From Corallococcus caeni (GTDB lineage: Bacteria; Myxococcota; Myxococcia; Myxococcales; Myxococcaceae), in assembly GCF_036245865.1 (NCBI RefSeq), contig NZ_BTTW01000003.1, positions 62,001-126,000 on the forward strand: DNA of 64,000 nt, read 5' to 3'. Positions within the stretch are counted from its first letter, which is position 1. Each line of letters begins with the position of its first letter. A model generated the notes under the pieces. It saw only the letters and a list, made by a program, of their open reading frames with translations. It had not been told where the DNA came from and made no database searches. Positions 22,887 through 31,746 of this stretch are shown piece by piece. The translations under genes and the position numbers were made by a program.

Positions 22887-23444
22887 GTGAAGGTCGCGCT
22901 GCTCGGAGGCTCGTTCAACCCGCCGCACGTGGGCCACCTGATGGCGGCGTCCTACGTCCACGCGACGCAGGGCGTGGACGCGGTGTGGCTGATGCCCACG
23001 TTCCACCATCCGTTCGGCAAGCAGCTGGAGCCCTTCGAGGCGCGCGTGCGCATGTGTGAAGCGCTCTGCCGCGAGACGTCCGGCTGGCTCCAGACGAGCC
23101 GGGTGGAGCGCGAGCTGGGCGGCGGCGGGCGCACGGTGGACACGCTGGCGTTCCTGGTGGAGCGGTACCCGGACACGCGGTTCTCGCTGATCATCGGCAG
23201 CGACATCCTGAGGGACCTGCCGAACTGGAAGGACTTCGACCGCATCCAGCGGATGGCGCGCGTGCTGGTGCTCTACCGCGCGGGCTACCCGGCGCCGGAC
23301 ACGGTGGGGCCGCCGCTGGCGGAGGTGTCCTCCACGCAGGTGCGAGACCAGCTGGCGCGCGGCCTGGAGCCGTCGGAGCTGGTGCCGTCCGCGGTGCTCG
23401 CGGTGGCGCGCGAGGAGGGGCTGTTCGGGCTGCGCGGCAGGTAG
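22887..23444 (+). CDS. nadD: Nicotinate-nucleotide adenylyltransferase
   Basis: 185 aa. The nucleotidyltransferase motif GGSFNPPHVGHL (residues 6-17, T/HxGH type) is followed by VWLMPTFHHPFGK, FSLIIGSDILRDLPNWKDF and the C-terminal SSTQVRDQLARG (ISSTxIR equivalent). The enzyme makes deamido-NAD from nicotinate mononucleotide and ATP in the cytosol. The N-terminal FHHPFGKQ loop is typical of the Myxococcota form. GTG 22887 follows AAGAGG at a good distance. It is last in the NamZ-like/phosphoesterase-like run and convergent with the next gene. Confidence 0.92.
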   Translation: MKVALLGGSFNPPHVGHLMAASYVHATQGVDAVWLMPTFHHPFGKQLEPFEARVRMCEALCRETSGWLQTSRVERELGGGGRTVDTLAFLVERYPDTRFSLIIGSDILRDLPNWKDFDRIQRMARVLVLYRAGYPAPDTVGPPLAEVSSTQVRDQLARGLEPSELVPSAVLAVAREEGLFGLRGR

Positions 23445-23453
23445 GCCCGCAGG

Positions 23454-23477
23454 TCAGAAGCTCAGAAGCTCAGAAGG
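23454..23477. repeat. 8-bp tandem repeat TCAGAAG(C/G) x3 at a convergent gene end
   Basis: Three head-to-tail copies, the third including the stop codon of the minus-strand peptidase gene. Because the period is 8 and each unit has a TGA on the minus strand, stops occur in all three frames there. Confidence 0.7.
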
Positions 23478-26400
23478 TCAGCCCGATGATGTGCAGGTCG
23501 CCGAAGCCGTCATCGAAGCGGTGGGCGTACTGGTAGAAGAACGAGAGCGCGTAGGCCTGGCCCATGGTGAGCCGCAGCGTGGCGGATCCGCCCACCGCCC
23601 CGTGGTTGTCCCGGTTGTCCGTGCGCGCGATGGCCCCGAAGCCGTCCAGCTCCAGCTGGCTGACGAAGAGGGACGGCAGCACCCACAGCGTGGAGGCCCA
23701 GCCGTAGTCGATGATGAAGCGGTAGCGGTAGCGCGCGTTGGCGATGAGCACGTTGCGCGCGCGGAAGGTGTGGTCCTCGTAGCCGCGCAGGTATTCGCTG
23801 AAGGCGAGCCCCGGCTGCAGCTGGAGGGGCAGGCCGCCATCGCTGGTGCTGTCGCGGTTGATGAAGAAGGCCTGGCCCGGGAGGATGCCGCCGACCTCCA
23901 GGAGGCCGTCGGGCGCGCCGGGCAGGGCTCGGCCCACGACGGAGAGCTGGAGGTTGTCCTTGCCGGTGAAGGGCAGGCCGCCCAGGTAGCCGTCCACGCC
24001 CAGGCGCACGTCGCCCACGGCGGAGTCGAGCGCGAAGGCCTTCGGGAAGATGCCGCCGCTCGCGGACAGCCCCAGGCCGCGCTGCGTGCCGCCGTAGGAC
24101 GTGCCCTCGCCGGAGAAGTACGACGCGGCGACCTCCGGACCGATGAGGCGCGTGGTGATGCTCGGCCGGCGATCCGTGGCGTCGAAGCGGCGGTCGAGCG
24201 CGAGCACGCCGAAGCTCACCGGCGTGGTCCAGAACGTGCGGGACGCGAACGCGGTGGCTTGCAGATCCGTGCGATCGTCCTCGCGCAGGCGCGACGCGGA
24301 GACCTGGATGTAGAAGGGCGACAGCAGCGCGTTGCCGTACGCGAACGACACGCCAGGCTGCTTCTCCTTCAAGTCGTAGGTGAGCGTGAGCGCGTAGGCG
24401 TTGAAGCCCAGCCGGTCCTGGCCCGCGATGGAGATGCCCCCCGCGAAGTACGGGTCCTCGCCGTCGACCTCGTTGGGGACCGTGTAGAAGTAGGGGACCC
24501 GGTAGTTCGGGATGAAGAAGCCCTCGAGCGGCGAGTAGGGCTCGTCGGTCAGCACGTCCACCGCGCGGCCCACGACGGCGGGCGGCGTCACGGGAGCGTT
24601 CACGTCCTGCGCGGGATCCACCGGCGGCGGAGGAGGCGGCGCCACCTGTGCGATGGGGGCATCGGAAGGGGTTGGCGCGGAGGCATCCGTCGGGGCCGCG
24701 GGCTGACCTGGGAAGGCGACGAAGCCGTCCTGCGCGTCCGTGCTCGGGGAGGCCGGAGCGGAAGGGGACTCCGCCGGTGGCACGGGTTCCGGAGCCGACG
24801 CGGTCGCGACGCTCCCGGACGGCGACGCCGGGGTCGCGCGCAGCTCCGCCAGGGCCTCGGTGAGGGGCGCGCGGTCCACGGTGAAGTTGATGCCGTCGCG
24901 GTTGAGGAAGACGACCGCGTCCCCACCCACGGGCGCCACGTCGAGCACCAGGATCGGCGCGTCGGTGACGCGCGCGATGCGACGGGTGGACACCGTCATG
25001 ACGTGTGCCTGGAGCCGGCCCTCGTGCTCACGAAGGAACACGAGGTGATCGTCGTCCAGCCACCGGGGCGAATAGTTGAACAGCCCGTCCCGCGTGAGCC
25101 AGCGCAGCGAACCGTCCGGCTCGCGCAGCACCAGGTCCCAACCCTCCGCGCCGGCCATGGGGAACACGTACCGCCCACCGTCCGGCGAAAGGACGGGCGT
25201 GCCCAGCGCGGTGTGCGCCTTGAAGTCCGTCAGCCGCTCGCGCTGGCCGCTCTCCAGGTCCAGCCGCACGAGGTTCGCCGCGTCGCCGCGCACCTCCACG
25301 AACACGTACGACTTGCCGTCCAGCGTGACGTCGCCGCCCATGCCCTCCAGGTCGCCCCACAGCCGCACCACGTCGCCCGTGCGCGCGTCCACCCGCCACA
25401 GCTTCCCGATGTAGCTGCCCACCGAGTCCACGTCCGCGCTGACCAGGTAGAGCCACTGGCCGTCGCGGCTGAACGTCATGCCGCTGACCAGCGACGGGCT
25501 GGCCACCACCCACCGGCGCCCGGGCAGCAGCTGCACCAGCGAGCGGCTGAAGCGCTCGCGGCCGTCGCGCTCGCGCACGGTGAGGTGGGTGATCTGCTCG
25601 CGGCCCACGCTCAAGAGCGCGGTGCTGCCGTCGAGCGGGTTCGCGGCGAGCCGCGAGAAGTAGCCCCCCTCCCGCACGAGCACCTGCTGGGTCGCGGGGC
25701 GCTCGCGGTTCGCGAGGTGCTTCTGGAGGCTCTCCTCGAACTCGCTGAACAGTGACCCGATGTCCTTGCCGTACACGCGCTTGAACCGCAGCGTCACCGC
25801 GATGGGCGGGACCAGCGAGCTGCCCTGTTCGTCCACCAGCTTCCACAGGCGCTCCTCGCCGTAGGTCCGCGCGAGGAACTCCACGAAGTTCATGCCGGTC
25901 AGGTAGTTGCCGCCGAACGGCTCCAGCGCGCGGTTCTCCGGGGACAGGTAGCCCGGGTTGAGCTCGCCGCGCCGGGCCTGCACCGCGCCCTCCCACCAGC
26001 CGCTCCACACCGGGCTGTGCGGCCGTCCCGTGTCCTTGCCCAGCCTGCCCTCGTAGTAGGTGGCCAGGCCCTCCAGGAACCAGGACTCGGTGAAGATGTT
26101 GGGCTGGAAGAGGCCGCCCGTGACCTTGTTGAGGACGTTCCAGAGGCCGCCCACCTGCTGCATCTGCACGTAGTGGACGGACTCGTGACAGGCCACGTCG
26201 CCGATCTCCGTCTCACCCAGGCCCAGCAGGTTGAACTGCTCCAGCGTCATGTGCTGCGGCAACACCATCTGCTGCGGCGTGCTGGCGAACTCCGACTGGA
26301 CGTACGCGTTGTTGAAGTCCGCGCTCGTCAGGTAGACGAGGACCCGCTTGCGCTCGGCCTTGCTCCACGCGTCGGTGCGCAGCCGGTCCACGCAGCCTTC

Positions 26401-26613
26401 CATCCGGGCGGCCACCCGCAGCGCCGTCGCGCGCAGGTGCACCGGGTAGTACAGCTCCATGGAGCGCGTGGTCAGCTTGTGCATCTCGTCCCGGGCGAAC
26501 GACGCCTGGACGTTTTGCGGAAAACGGGGTGCGACGAAAGCACACCCGGATGTCAGCAGAAGGAGACACGCGAGGATGGCGGGCTGGCGGGCAGGCCCGC
26601 GAGAAGCTGACAT
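23470..26613 (-). CDS. Metallopeptidase / TolB-like propeller / outer-membrane barrel fusion protein
   Basis: 1047 aa from ATG 26613. The signal ends LLTSGC (Cys24). Residues about 40-310 form a gluzincin-type peptidase domain: HESVH (143-147) is an HExxH zinc site and WFLEGLATYY supplies a candidate Glu181. About 320-610 is a beta-propeller of TolB/WD40-like strands (SRDGQWLYLVSAD, LSPDGGRYVFPMAG). A Pro/Ser/Ala-rich linker (about 635-720) follows, then a beta-rich domain to the terminal Phe (IIGLTF), as in outer-membrane barrels. It should be exposed on or tethered to the outer membrane. TAGGAT lies 7 nt before the ATG. Confidence 0.8.
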   Translation of the reverse strand: MSASRGPARQPAILACLLLLTSGCAFVAPRFPQNVQASFARDEMHKLTTRSMELYYPVHLRATALRVAARMEGCVDRLRTDAWSKAERKRVLVYLTSADFNNAYVQSEFASTPQQMVLPQHMTLEQFNLLGLGETEIGDVACHESVHYVQMQQVGGLWNVLNKVTGGLFQPNIFTESWFLEGLATYYEGRLGKDTGRPHSPVWSGWWEGAVQARRGELNPGYLSPENRALEPFGGNYLTGMNFVEFLARTYGEERLWKLVDEQGSSLVPPIAVTLRFKRVYGKDIGSLFSEFEESLQKHLANRERPATQQVLVREGGYFSRLAANPLDGSTALLSVGREQITHLTVRERDGRERFSRSLVQLLPGRRWVVASPSLVSGMTFSRDGQWLYLVSADVDSVGSYIGKLWRVDARTGDVVRLWGDLEGMGGDVTLDGKSYVFVEVRGDAANLVRLDLESGQRERLTDFKAHTALGTPVLSPDGGRYVFPMAGAEGWDLVLREPDGSLRWLTRDGLFNYSPRWLDDDHLVFLREHEGRLQAHVMTVSTRRIARVTDAPILVLDVAPVGGDAVVFLNRDGINFTVDRAPLTEALAELRATPASPSGSVATASAPEPVPPAESPSAPASPSTDAQDGFVAFPGQPAAPTDASAPTPSDAPIAQVAPPPPPPVDPAQDVNAPVTPPAVVGRAVDVLTDEPYSPLEGFFIPNYRVPYFYTVPNEVDGEDPYFAGGISIAGQDRLGFNAYALTLTYDLKEKQPGVSFAYGNALLSPFYIQVSASRLREDDRTDLQATAFASRTFWTTPVSFGVLALDRRFDATDRRPSITTRLIGPEVAASYFSGEGTSYGGTQRGLGLSASGGIFPKAFALDSAVGDVRLGVDGYLGGLPFTGKDNLQLSVVGRALPGAPDGLLEVGGILPGQAFFINRDSTSDGGLPLQLQPGLAFSEYLRGYEDHTFRARNVLIANARYRYRFIIDYGWASTLWVLPSLFVSQLELDGFGAIARTDNRDNHGAVGGSATLRLTMGQAYALSFFYQYAHRFDDGFGDLHIIGLTF

Positions 26614-26620
26614 GGTGGGC

Positions 26621-26626
26621 ATCCTA
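26621..26626 (-). promoter_or_regulatory. -10-like TAGGAT seven bases before ATG 26613
   Basis: On the minus strand TAGGAT is followed by GCCCACC and the ATG. AGGA could instead be read as a ribosome site 8 nt from the ATG. The same TAnnnT-N7-ATG layout occurs at three other genes in the window, favouring a leaderless promoter. Confidence 0.4.
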
Positions 26627-26701
26627 GCGACCACAATTCGTAGTCACGAACGCGTTTTTCACGGTAAGGGAACGCGTCGCCTTCCTCACAGGAATCTTTC
26701 C

Positions 26702-28027
26702 ATGACCGACCCCGCCGAGCCCCAGGGGCTCCCTGTTCCGCAGCACGTCCACAACGCGCAGCTCCAGATTTCCGCCGCGCTGGAGAAGGCCGGCGGCGCG
26801 CCGGTCGACCTGACGAAGGCGCCGTGGGCGGACGTGGAGAAGGCGGTCATCCAGCTCCTGGGCGGCCGGTTCGACCCGAACAACCCGAACCACCAGGGTG
26901 CGGCGCTGGGCCTGGCGGGCGGCTTCGCGCTGCGCCTCATCTCCGAGCACCAGGCCTTCTGGTTCCCCAACCGGGACTCGCCCGAGGGCGCCTCGCTGGG
27001 CTTCCCCGAGGCCATCATCATGCTGTCCCCGTTCGGGGCGGTGATGGACGCGCTGGCGCAGGGCAAGTTGACGCGCCTGGACGACCTGGCCAGCGACATC
27101 CGCCGCTCGCTGGGGCAGGTGCGCTTTGGCGCCAACCCCGCGCAGGCCCTGGGCGGCGCTCAGCCCCAGAAGCTGGCGCCCCAGGACTACCAGCGCCTGT
27201 TCGACCCGGGCTTCCTCCAGTTCATCGTGGTGGATCAGGCCAAGGCGAAGCAGACGCTGGAGGCGAAGACGGACGCGCTGGCGCGCGACGTGCGTGACGC
27301 GCTGGGCCGCACCCAGCCGCCGCTGCCGCCGGAGGCCCGCCAGCAGTTCGAGGGGCAGATCGTCACGTCCCTGCAGCGCATGGAGCAGGGCAAGACGCTG
27401 GCGGAGCAGGCCGAGCGCGCCCCCCGCCTGGCGGAGCTGATGACGCACCTGGTGGCGACGGTGGGCGGCACGGGTTCGGCGCCGGAGGAGTTCTGGCACG
27501 ACGTGGTGCTGCCGCTGCTGTTCATCGGCACGCCCGCGAGCTTCCCGCCGCTGGATGACGAGGAGCTGGAGGCGTTCAAGCAGGGCGCGGATCCGCTGGC
27601 GCTCTTCGTGGACGTGGTGCCGCACTCGCACCGCGCGCCGGACGAGGGCCTGCTGGGCGCGTTCGAGATGTCCGAGATCGGCCTGGTGCACCCGGCCTTC
27701 CAGAAGGTCGGAGCGCTGCGCCTCATCCGCATCAACCCGGACCGGCTGAAGCCGCTGCTGGAGAAGTACGACCCGAACGCGACCATGGACGCGGTGCAGC
27801 GCTTCGCGGCGCACGTGTCCAAGGCCGCGGGCCAGCCGGCCGCGGAGTCCCCGCAGGGCAAGGAGATGCTCCAGGCGGCGCTGACGCTGCTGGCGGACCT
27901 GAAGCGCTCCGTGTCGGTGCCGGGCGACATCTGCCTGCGCCGCCTCACCGAGGCCGAGGCCGCCTCCGAGCAGGCCCTGGCCATCGTGCGCCGCGCGCTG
28001 CAGAGCCCGCGCATCATCCTCACCTAG
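26702..28027 (+). CDS. Unknown soluble protein, about 440 aa
   Basis: 441 aa, no signal peptide, no membrane segment. It is largely helical, with a possible coiled stretch around residues 180-240 (DQAKAKQTLEAKTDALARDVRD). I recognise no family. There are conserved-looking blocks such as GFPEAIIMLSPFGAVMDALAQGK, EEFWHDVVLPLLFIGTPASFPPLDDEELEAF and FEMSEIGLVHPAFQKVGALRLI. AGGA precedes ATG 26702 by 8 nt. It is divergent from the peptidase-propeller gene with 88 bp between and ends in a shared terminator. It is clearly coding: long, with the normal codon bias. Confidence 0.75.
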   Translation: MTDPAEPQGLPVPQHVHNAQLQISAALEKAGGAPVDLTKAPWADVEKAVIQLLGGRFDPNNPNHQGAALGLAGGFALRLISEHQAFWFPNRDSPEGASLGFPEAIIMLSPFGAVMDALAQGKLTRLDDLASDIRRSLGQVRFGANPAQALGGAQPQKLAPQDYQRLFDPGFLQFIVVDQAKAKQTLEAKTDALARDVRDALGRTQPPLPPEARQQFEGQIVTSLQRMEQGKTLAEQAERAPRLAELMTHLVATVGGTGSAPEEFWHDVVLPLLFIGTPASFPPLDDEELEAFKQGADPLALFVDVVPHSHRAPDEGLLGAFEMSEIGLVHPAFQKVGALRLIRINPDRLKPLLEKYDPNATMDAVQRFAAHVSKAAGQPAAESPQGKEMLQAALTLLADLKRSVSVPGDICLRRLTEAEAASEQALAIVRRALQSPRIILT

Positions 28028-28039
28028 TCCGGTGGGCGG

Positions 28040-28071
28040 GGCGCGCGTCCGGGGCCACCGGGACGCGCGCC
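28040..28071. terminator. Bidirectional terminator between convergent genes
   Basis: GGCGCGCGTCC (28040-28050) pairs perfectly with GGACGCGCGCC (28061-28071) around 10 nt. It fills the 45-bp gap between convergent stops. Confidence 0.75.
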
Positions 28072-28072
28072 G

Positions 28073-28936
28073 TCACTTCTTCGCGAGCAGGGCTTCCAGC
28101 GCGGCGCGCGGCTCCGGCTGGAGCCGCCCGGAGGCCAGCCGCAGGGCCCGCCGCGAGAGCTGTGCGTAGAGCGGAGCGATGTCCGAAGGCAGCGCCGCGA
28201 GGTGCGCCGCGACAACGCCCGCGTCGCCCCGGACGATGGGGCCGGTGAGCCCGCCTGAGAGTCCGCGCGCTTCGATGCCTCGCAGCGCCGAGCGCATCAG
28301 CGGCAGCAGGGCCTTCAGGGCGGCCTCCGGTTCGATGCCAGCCGCGCCCAGGGCGCCCACGGCCGCGTCCGCCAGGGACACCAGTCCGCCAGCGCTCAGC
28401 ACCGCGCCCGCGTGGTAGGCGGCCCGGTGCGCCTCCGGCACGTCGAACATCGCGAGGCCCACGTCCTCCGCCATGCGCTGGAGCAGGGCGCGCAGGGCAG
28501 GGGAGCGCGTGCTGATGGCGGCCGTGTGGCCCGCGAGCGAATCCCGCGCGGAGGACACGGCGCAGAGTGGATGGAAGGAGCCCACCGCGCGGCCCCGCTG
28601 CGTCCCCAGCACGGAGAGGGGCAGGGCGCCCGCGGTGTGCACCAGCGCCACCGTGCGCGGCAGCTCGCGTGAGAGCGCTTCGGAAACGGAAGGCACCGCC
28701 GCGTCCGGGACGCACAGCACGCAGACACGCGCCTTCTTCAGGTCCGCAAGGGTCGCGGACTTCAGGCCCAGGGCCTGTGTGCGCTCACGGCCCGTGTCGT
28801 CGCGCGAGTGCACGCGCACGGGCCAGCGCTTCGCCTGCAACGCCAGCGCGAGCGCACCACCGAGCCTGCCCGCGCCGACGATCACCACGGGGACGCGCTT
28901 CGCCTTCGACGTGGCGCTCCGGCCTTGCCGCGCCAC
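28073..28936 (-). CDS. DUF2520-domain Rossmann oxidoreductase
   Basis: 287 aa. The N-terminal NAD(P)-binding motif VVIVGAGRLGGALALAL (residues 17-33) is followed by VCVLCVPDAAV and VHTAGALPLSVLG. The FHPLCAVSS segment and the helical C-terminal domain (AHRAAYHAGAVLSAGGLVSLADAAVGALGAAGIEPEAALKALLPLM) are hallmarks of the DUF2520 / F420-dependent NADP-oxidoreductase-like family, related to ketopantoate and 6-phosphogluconate dehydrogenases. The substrate is unknown. Its start is 2 nt after the stop of the ClpA-like gene, so the two form one transcript. Translational coupling is likely. Confidence 0.85.
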   Translation of the reverse strand: MARQGRSATSKAKRVPVVIVGAGRLGGALALALQAKRWPVRVHSRDDTGRERTQALGLKSATLADLKKARVCVLCVPDAAVPSVSEALSRELPRTVALVHTAGALPLSVLGTQRGRAVGSFHPLCAVSSARDSLAGHTAAISTRSPALRALLQRMAEDVGLAMFDVPEAHRAAYHAGAVLSAGGLVSLADAAVGALGAAGIEPEAALKALLPLMRSALRGIEARGLSGGLTGPIVRGDAGVVAAHLAALPSDIAPLYAQLSRRALRLASGRLQPEPRAALEALLAKK

Positions 28937-28938
28937 CG

Positions 28939-31530
28939 TCAGGCGGCGTCCCGCGCGAACTGGAGCTGCCCGGCCTGCACGGCCACGCGCACGCGGTCTC
29001 CCGCGCCGAACTCACCGGAGAGGATGCGCTCCGCCAGGGGGCCTTCCACCAGCCGCTGCACCACCTGGCGCATCGGCCGCGCGCCCAGCATCGGATCGAA
29101 GCCGCCGGACTTGAGCAGGTGACCCACCACGTCCGTGCCCGCCGTGTAGACGATGCCGCGCTCCGTCGCGAGCCGCTTGCTGCTCTCCGCCAGGATGAGC
29201 GTGGCGATCTTCGCCACCTCCTGCTCCGCCAGCGGACGGAACGGCAGCCGTTCGTCGATGCGGTTCCACAGCTCCGGAGGCAGCGCCTTGCGCGCCGTGT
29301 CCGACGCCAGGTCCAGCGCCTTGCCCTCGGCCGCGTCCGCCGCGCCGAAGCCCACCGCGCGGCCCGTGCGGTTGAACGCCTCCGCGCCCAGGTTCGTGGT
29401 CATCACGATGACCGTGTTCGAGAAGTCGATGTGACGGCCCTTGCCGTCCGTCAGCCGCCCCTCCTCCAGCACCTGGAGCAGCAGCATCTGCACCTCGCGG
29501 TGCGCCTTCTCGATTTCATCCAGCACCACCACCGACGACGGCCGGCGGCGCACCGGCTCCGTGAGCTGCCCGCCCTCGCCGAAGCCCACGTAGCCCGCGG
29601 GCGAACCGATGAGGCGCGACACGCCGTGGGACTCGGACATCTCGCTCATGTCCAGGCGCACCAGCGCGTCCCGGTTGCCGAACAGCACCTCCGCCAGCGC
29701 CCGCGCCATCTCCGTCTTGCCCACGCCCGTGGGGCCCAGGAAGAGGAAGCTGCCCATGGGCCGGCGCGACGCGAAGCCCGCGTAGTTGCGGCGGATGACC
29801 CGCGCGATGCGCACCACCGCGTCGCCGTGGCCAATCACGCGCTCCGCCAGGTCGCTCTCCAGCCGCAAGAGCCGCGCGGAGTCCTTCATCAGCAGCCGCT
29901 CTTCCGGCACGCCCGCCAGCTTCGCCACCACGCGCGCCACGTCCGCCGCGTCCACCCGCTGCTTGCCCTCGCGGTGGCAGCGGCTGCCCGCCAGGTCCAC
30001 CACGCTGATGGCCTTGTCCGGCATGAACCGGTCCGTCACGTAGCGGCTCGCCAGCGACGCGGCCGCCTCCAGCGCCTCCGGCAGGTAGCGCAGCGCGTGG
30101 TGCTCCTCGTAGCGCCCGATGATGCCCTGGAGGATCTGCACCGTCTCCGGCACCGACGGCTCGTTCACCACCACCGGCGTGAAGCGCCGCTCCAGCGCCG
30201 GGTCCGCCGCGATGAACTTGCGGTACTCGTCGTGCGTCGTCGCCCCGATGCAGGGGAACTCGCCGCGCGCCATCGCCGTCTTCAGCTCGTTGGCCGCGTC
30301 CTGCGGGCCCTCGCCCGTGGAGCCCGCGCCCACCAGCGTGTGGATTTCATCGATGAAGACGACCACGCGCCCCTCGGCCCGGCGGACCTCCTCCTTCAGG
30401 GCGTTGAGCTTCTCGGAGAACGAGCCGCGCAGTTGCGTGCCCGCCACCAGCGTGGCCATGTCCAGCTCCACGAGGATCTTCTCCGCCAGCGTGCCGCGCA
30501 GCCCCAGCAGGCGCTGCGCCACGCCCTCCACCACCGCCGTCTTGCCCACGCCGGGCTCGCCCAGGAGGCACGGGTTGTTGGTGCGGCGCTTGCCCAGGAT
30601 GTCGATGACCTCCTCGACCTCCCGCGCGCGGCCCACCACCGGGTCCAGCTTCCCCTCGCGGGCCGCCTGGCTCAGGTTGCGCCCCAGCGACGTGAGCATC
30701 GGGAACGCCTTGGCGTCCAGCGTCAGGGCCTGTCCGCGGGCCTGCGAGGGCGGAGGCCCGGCCGGACGGGTGACCGGAGCCGCGGGGGCCGGGGGCGGGG
30801 CGGGCGGGGTCGCGCGGGCGACCGGGGCCGGAGGCGGGGCCATGCGCGGCATCGGCGGGGGAGGCGGCTCCGCGCCCGCGTCCTGCGTCGCGTCGTCCTC
30901 GTCCACGTCGATGAGGTCGCGCGGCGACAGCGCGGGCGTCATGCGCGAGGCGGGCGGCGTCGTCACCGGCGGCGTCATCACCGGAGCCGGGAGCGGGGCC
31001 GGGGGGACGGCGGGACGCGGCACGCTCAGCGCCACCGTGGAGGAGGGAAGGGGAGACGGCGGCGCACCCACCGGGCGGCTCACCGGCGCGCGCGTGGCCA
31101 CCGCCTGGCCGTAGCCCGGCTGGAGCCGGCGCGGCAGCCCGCCGCTCGTGGAATAAGCCAGGGCGGTGTTGGACAGGGAGATGAGGTCCAGGCCCGTGCG
31201 GCCCAGGAGGTCGCTCGCGGCGCAGCGCTTGCGGATGATGGCGATGAGCAGGTGGAGGCAGTCCGCCTCGCCCGCACGGAACGTGCTGGCCAGCTCCCGG
31301 GCGCGCGCGGTCAGCTCCTGCACCACGTTGCCCGTCTCCGCCGGGGCCTCCGTGATGAGCTGCAGGAGCGCGTCCTCGTCCACGCCCTTCTCCTTCAGGA
31401 GGAGCTGGGCGCGGTTCTCCACCGTGAAGAGCGCGAGCAGTACGTGGGCCGACGTGGGCTTCTGGGCGACGCTGCGGGCAATGTCATGCGCCTCATGGAG
31501 AACCTGGGCGAGATCCGTGCTGTCGACCAT
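28939..31530 (-). CDS. ClpA/ClpC-like AAA+ unfoldase
   Basis: 863 aa. A Clp repeat N-domain (about 1-145) is followed by a long Pro/Ala-rich linker (about 150-270). Two AAA+ modules follow: Walker A GEPGVGKT near 322 with VVVFIDEIHTLVGAG, and GPTGVGKT near 598 with VVVLDEIEKAH. The ClpB middle coiled coil is absent between them, so this is a ClpA/ClpC-type unfoldase and not a disaggregase. AVGFGA in D2 sits where ClpP-binding loops carry [IL]GF, suggesting that it can dock on ClpP, but no clpP or clpS is near. The long Pro-rich linker is unusual. ATG 31530 is clear. Confidence 0.9.
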   Translation of the reverse strand: MVDSTDLAQVLHEAHDIARSVAQKPTSAHVLLALFTVENRAQLLLKEKGVDEDALLQLITEAPAETGNVVQELTARARELASTFRAGEADCLHLLIAIIRKRCAASDLLGRTGLDLISLSNTALAYSTSGGLPRRLQPGYGQAVATRAPVSRPVGAPPSPLPSSTVALSVPRPAVPPAPLPAPVMTPPVTTPPASRMTPALSPRDLIDVDEDDATQDAGAEPPPPPMPRMAPPPAPVARATPPAPPPAPAAPVTRPAGPPPSQARGQALTLDAKAFPMLTSLGRNLSQAAREGKLDPVVGRAREVEEVIDILGKRRTNNPCLLGEPGVGKTAVVEGVAQRLLGLRGTLAEKILVELDMATLVAGTQLRGSFSEKLNALKEEVRRAEGRVVVFIDEIHTLVGAGSTGEGPQDAANELKTAMARGEFPCIGATTHDEYRKFIAADPALERRFTPVVVNEPSVPETVQILQGIIGRYEEHHALRYLPEALEAAASLASRYVTDRFMPDKAISVVDLAGSRCHREGKQRVDAADVARVVAKLAGVPEERLLMKDSARLLRLESDLAERVIGHGDAVVRIARVIRRNYAGFASRRPMGSFLFLGPTGVGKTEMARALAEVLFGNRDALVRLDMSEMSESHGVSRLIGSPAGYVGFGEGGQLTEPVRRRPSSVVVLDEIEKAHREVQMLLLQVLEEGRLTDGKGRHIDFSNTVIVMTTNLGAEAFNRTGRAVGFGAADAAEGKALDLASDTARKALPPELWNRIDERLPFRPLAEQEVAKIATLILAESSKRLATERGIVYTAGTDVVGHLLKSGGFDPMLGARPMRQVVQRLVEGPLAERILSGEFGAGDRVRVAVQAGQLQFARDAA

Positions 31531-31594
31531 TCATGCTCCGGCAAGCGTGCAGCCGAGCGGAATACACCGTCCGCCGCCCCGCCGCAAAATTTAG

Positions 31595-31611
31595 GCTACA
31601 GACCGCTACAG
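31595..31611. promoter_or_regulatory. GCTACAG direct repeat, 10-bp period (second locus)
   Basis: GCTACAG at 31595-31601 and 31605-31611, same strand and spacing as at 13263-13279. It lies in the 216-bp region between the divergent clpA-like gene and the exporter operon, 65 bp from the clpA-like start. Confidence 0.35.
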
Positions 31612-31746
31612 GATGGATGCAAGGCAGGATAAACCTTGGGGCGCGGCCGGATTTCGATTGGCTGCCCGCCCGTTTCCCGACTCAATTCGAGCGACCGGGC
31701 AATCACGCCGGGTGGGCTGCGTAATCCGCCCAGAGACCCCAACCCT

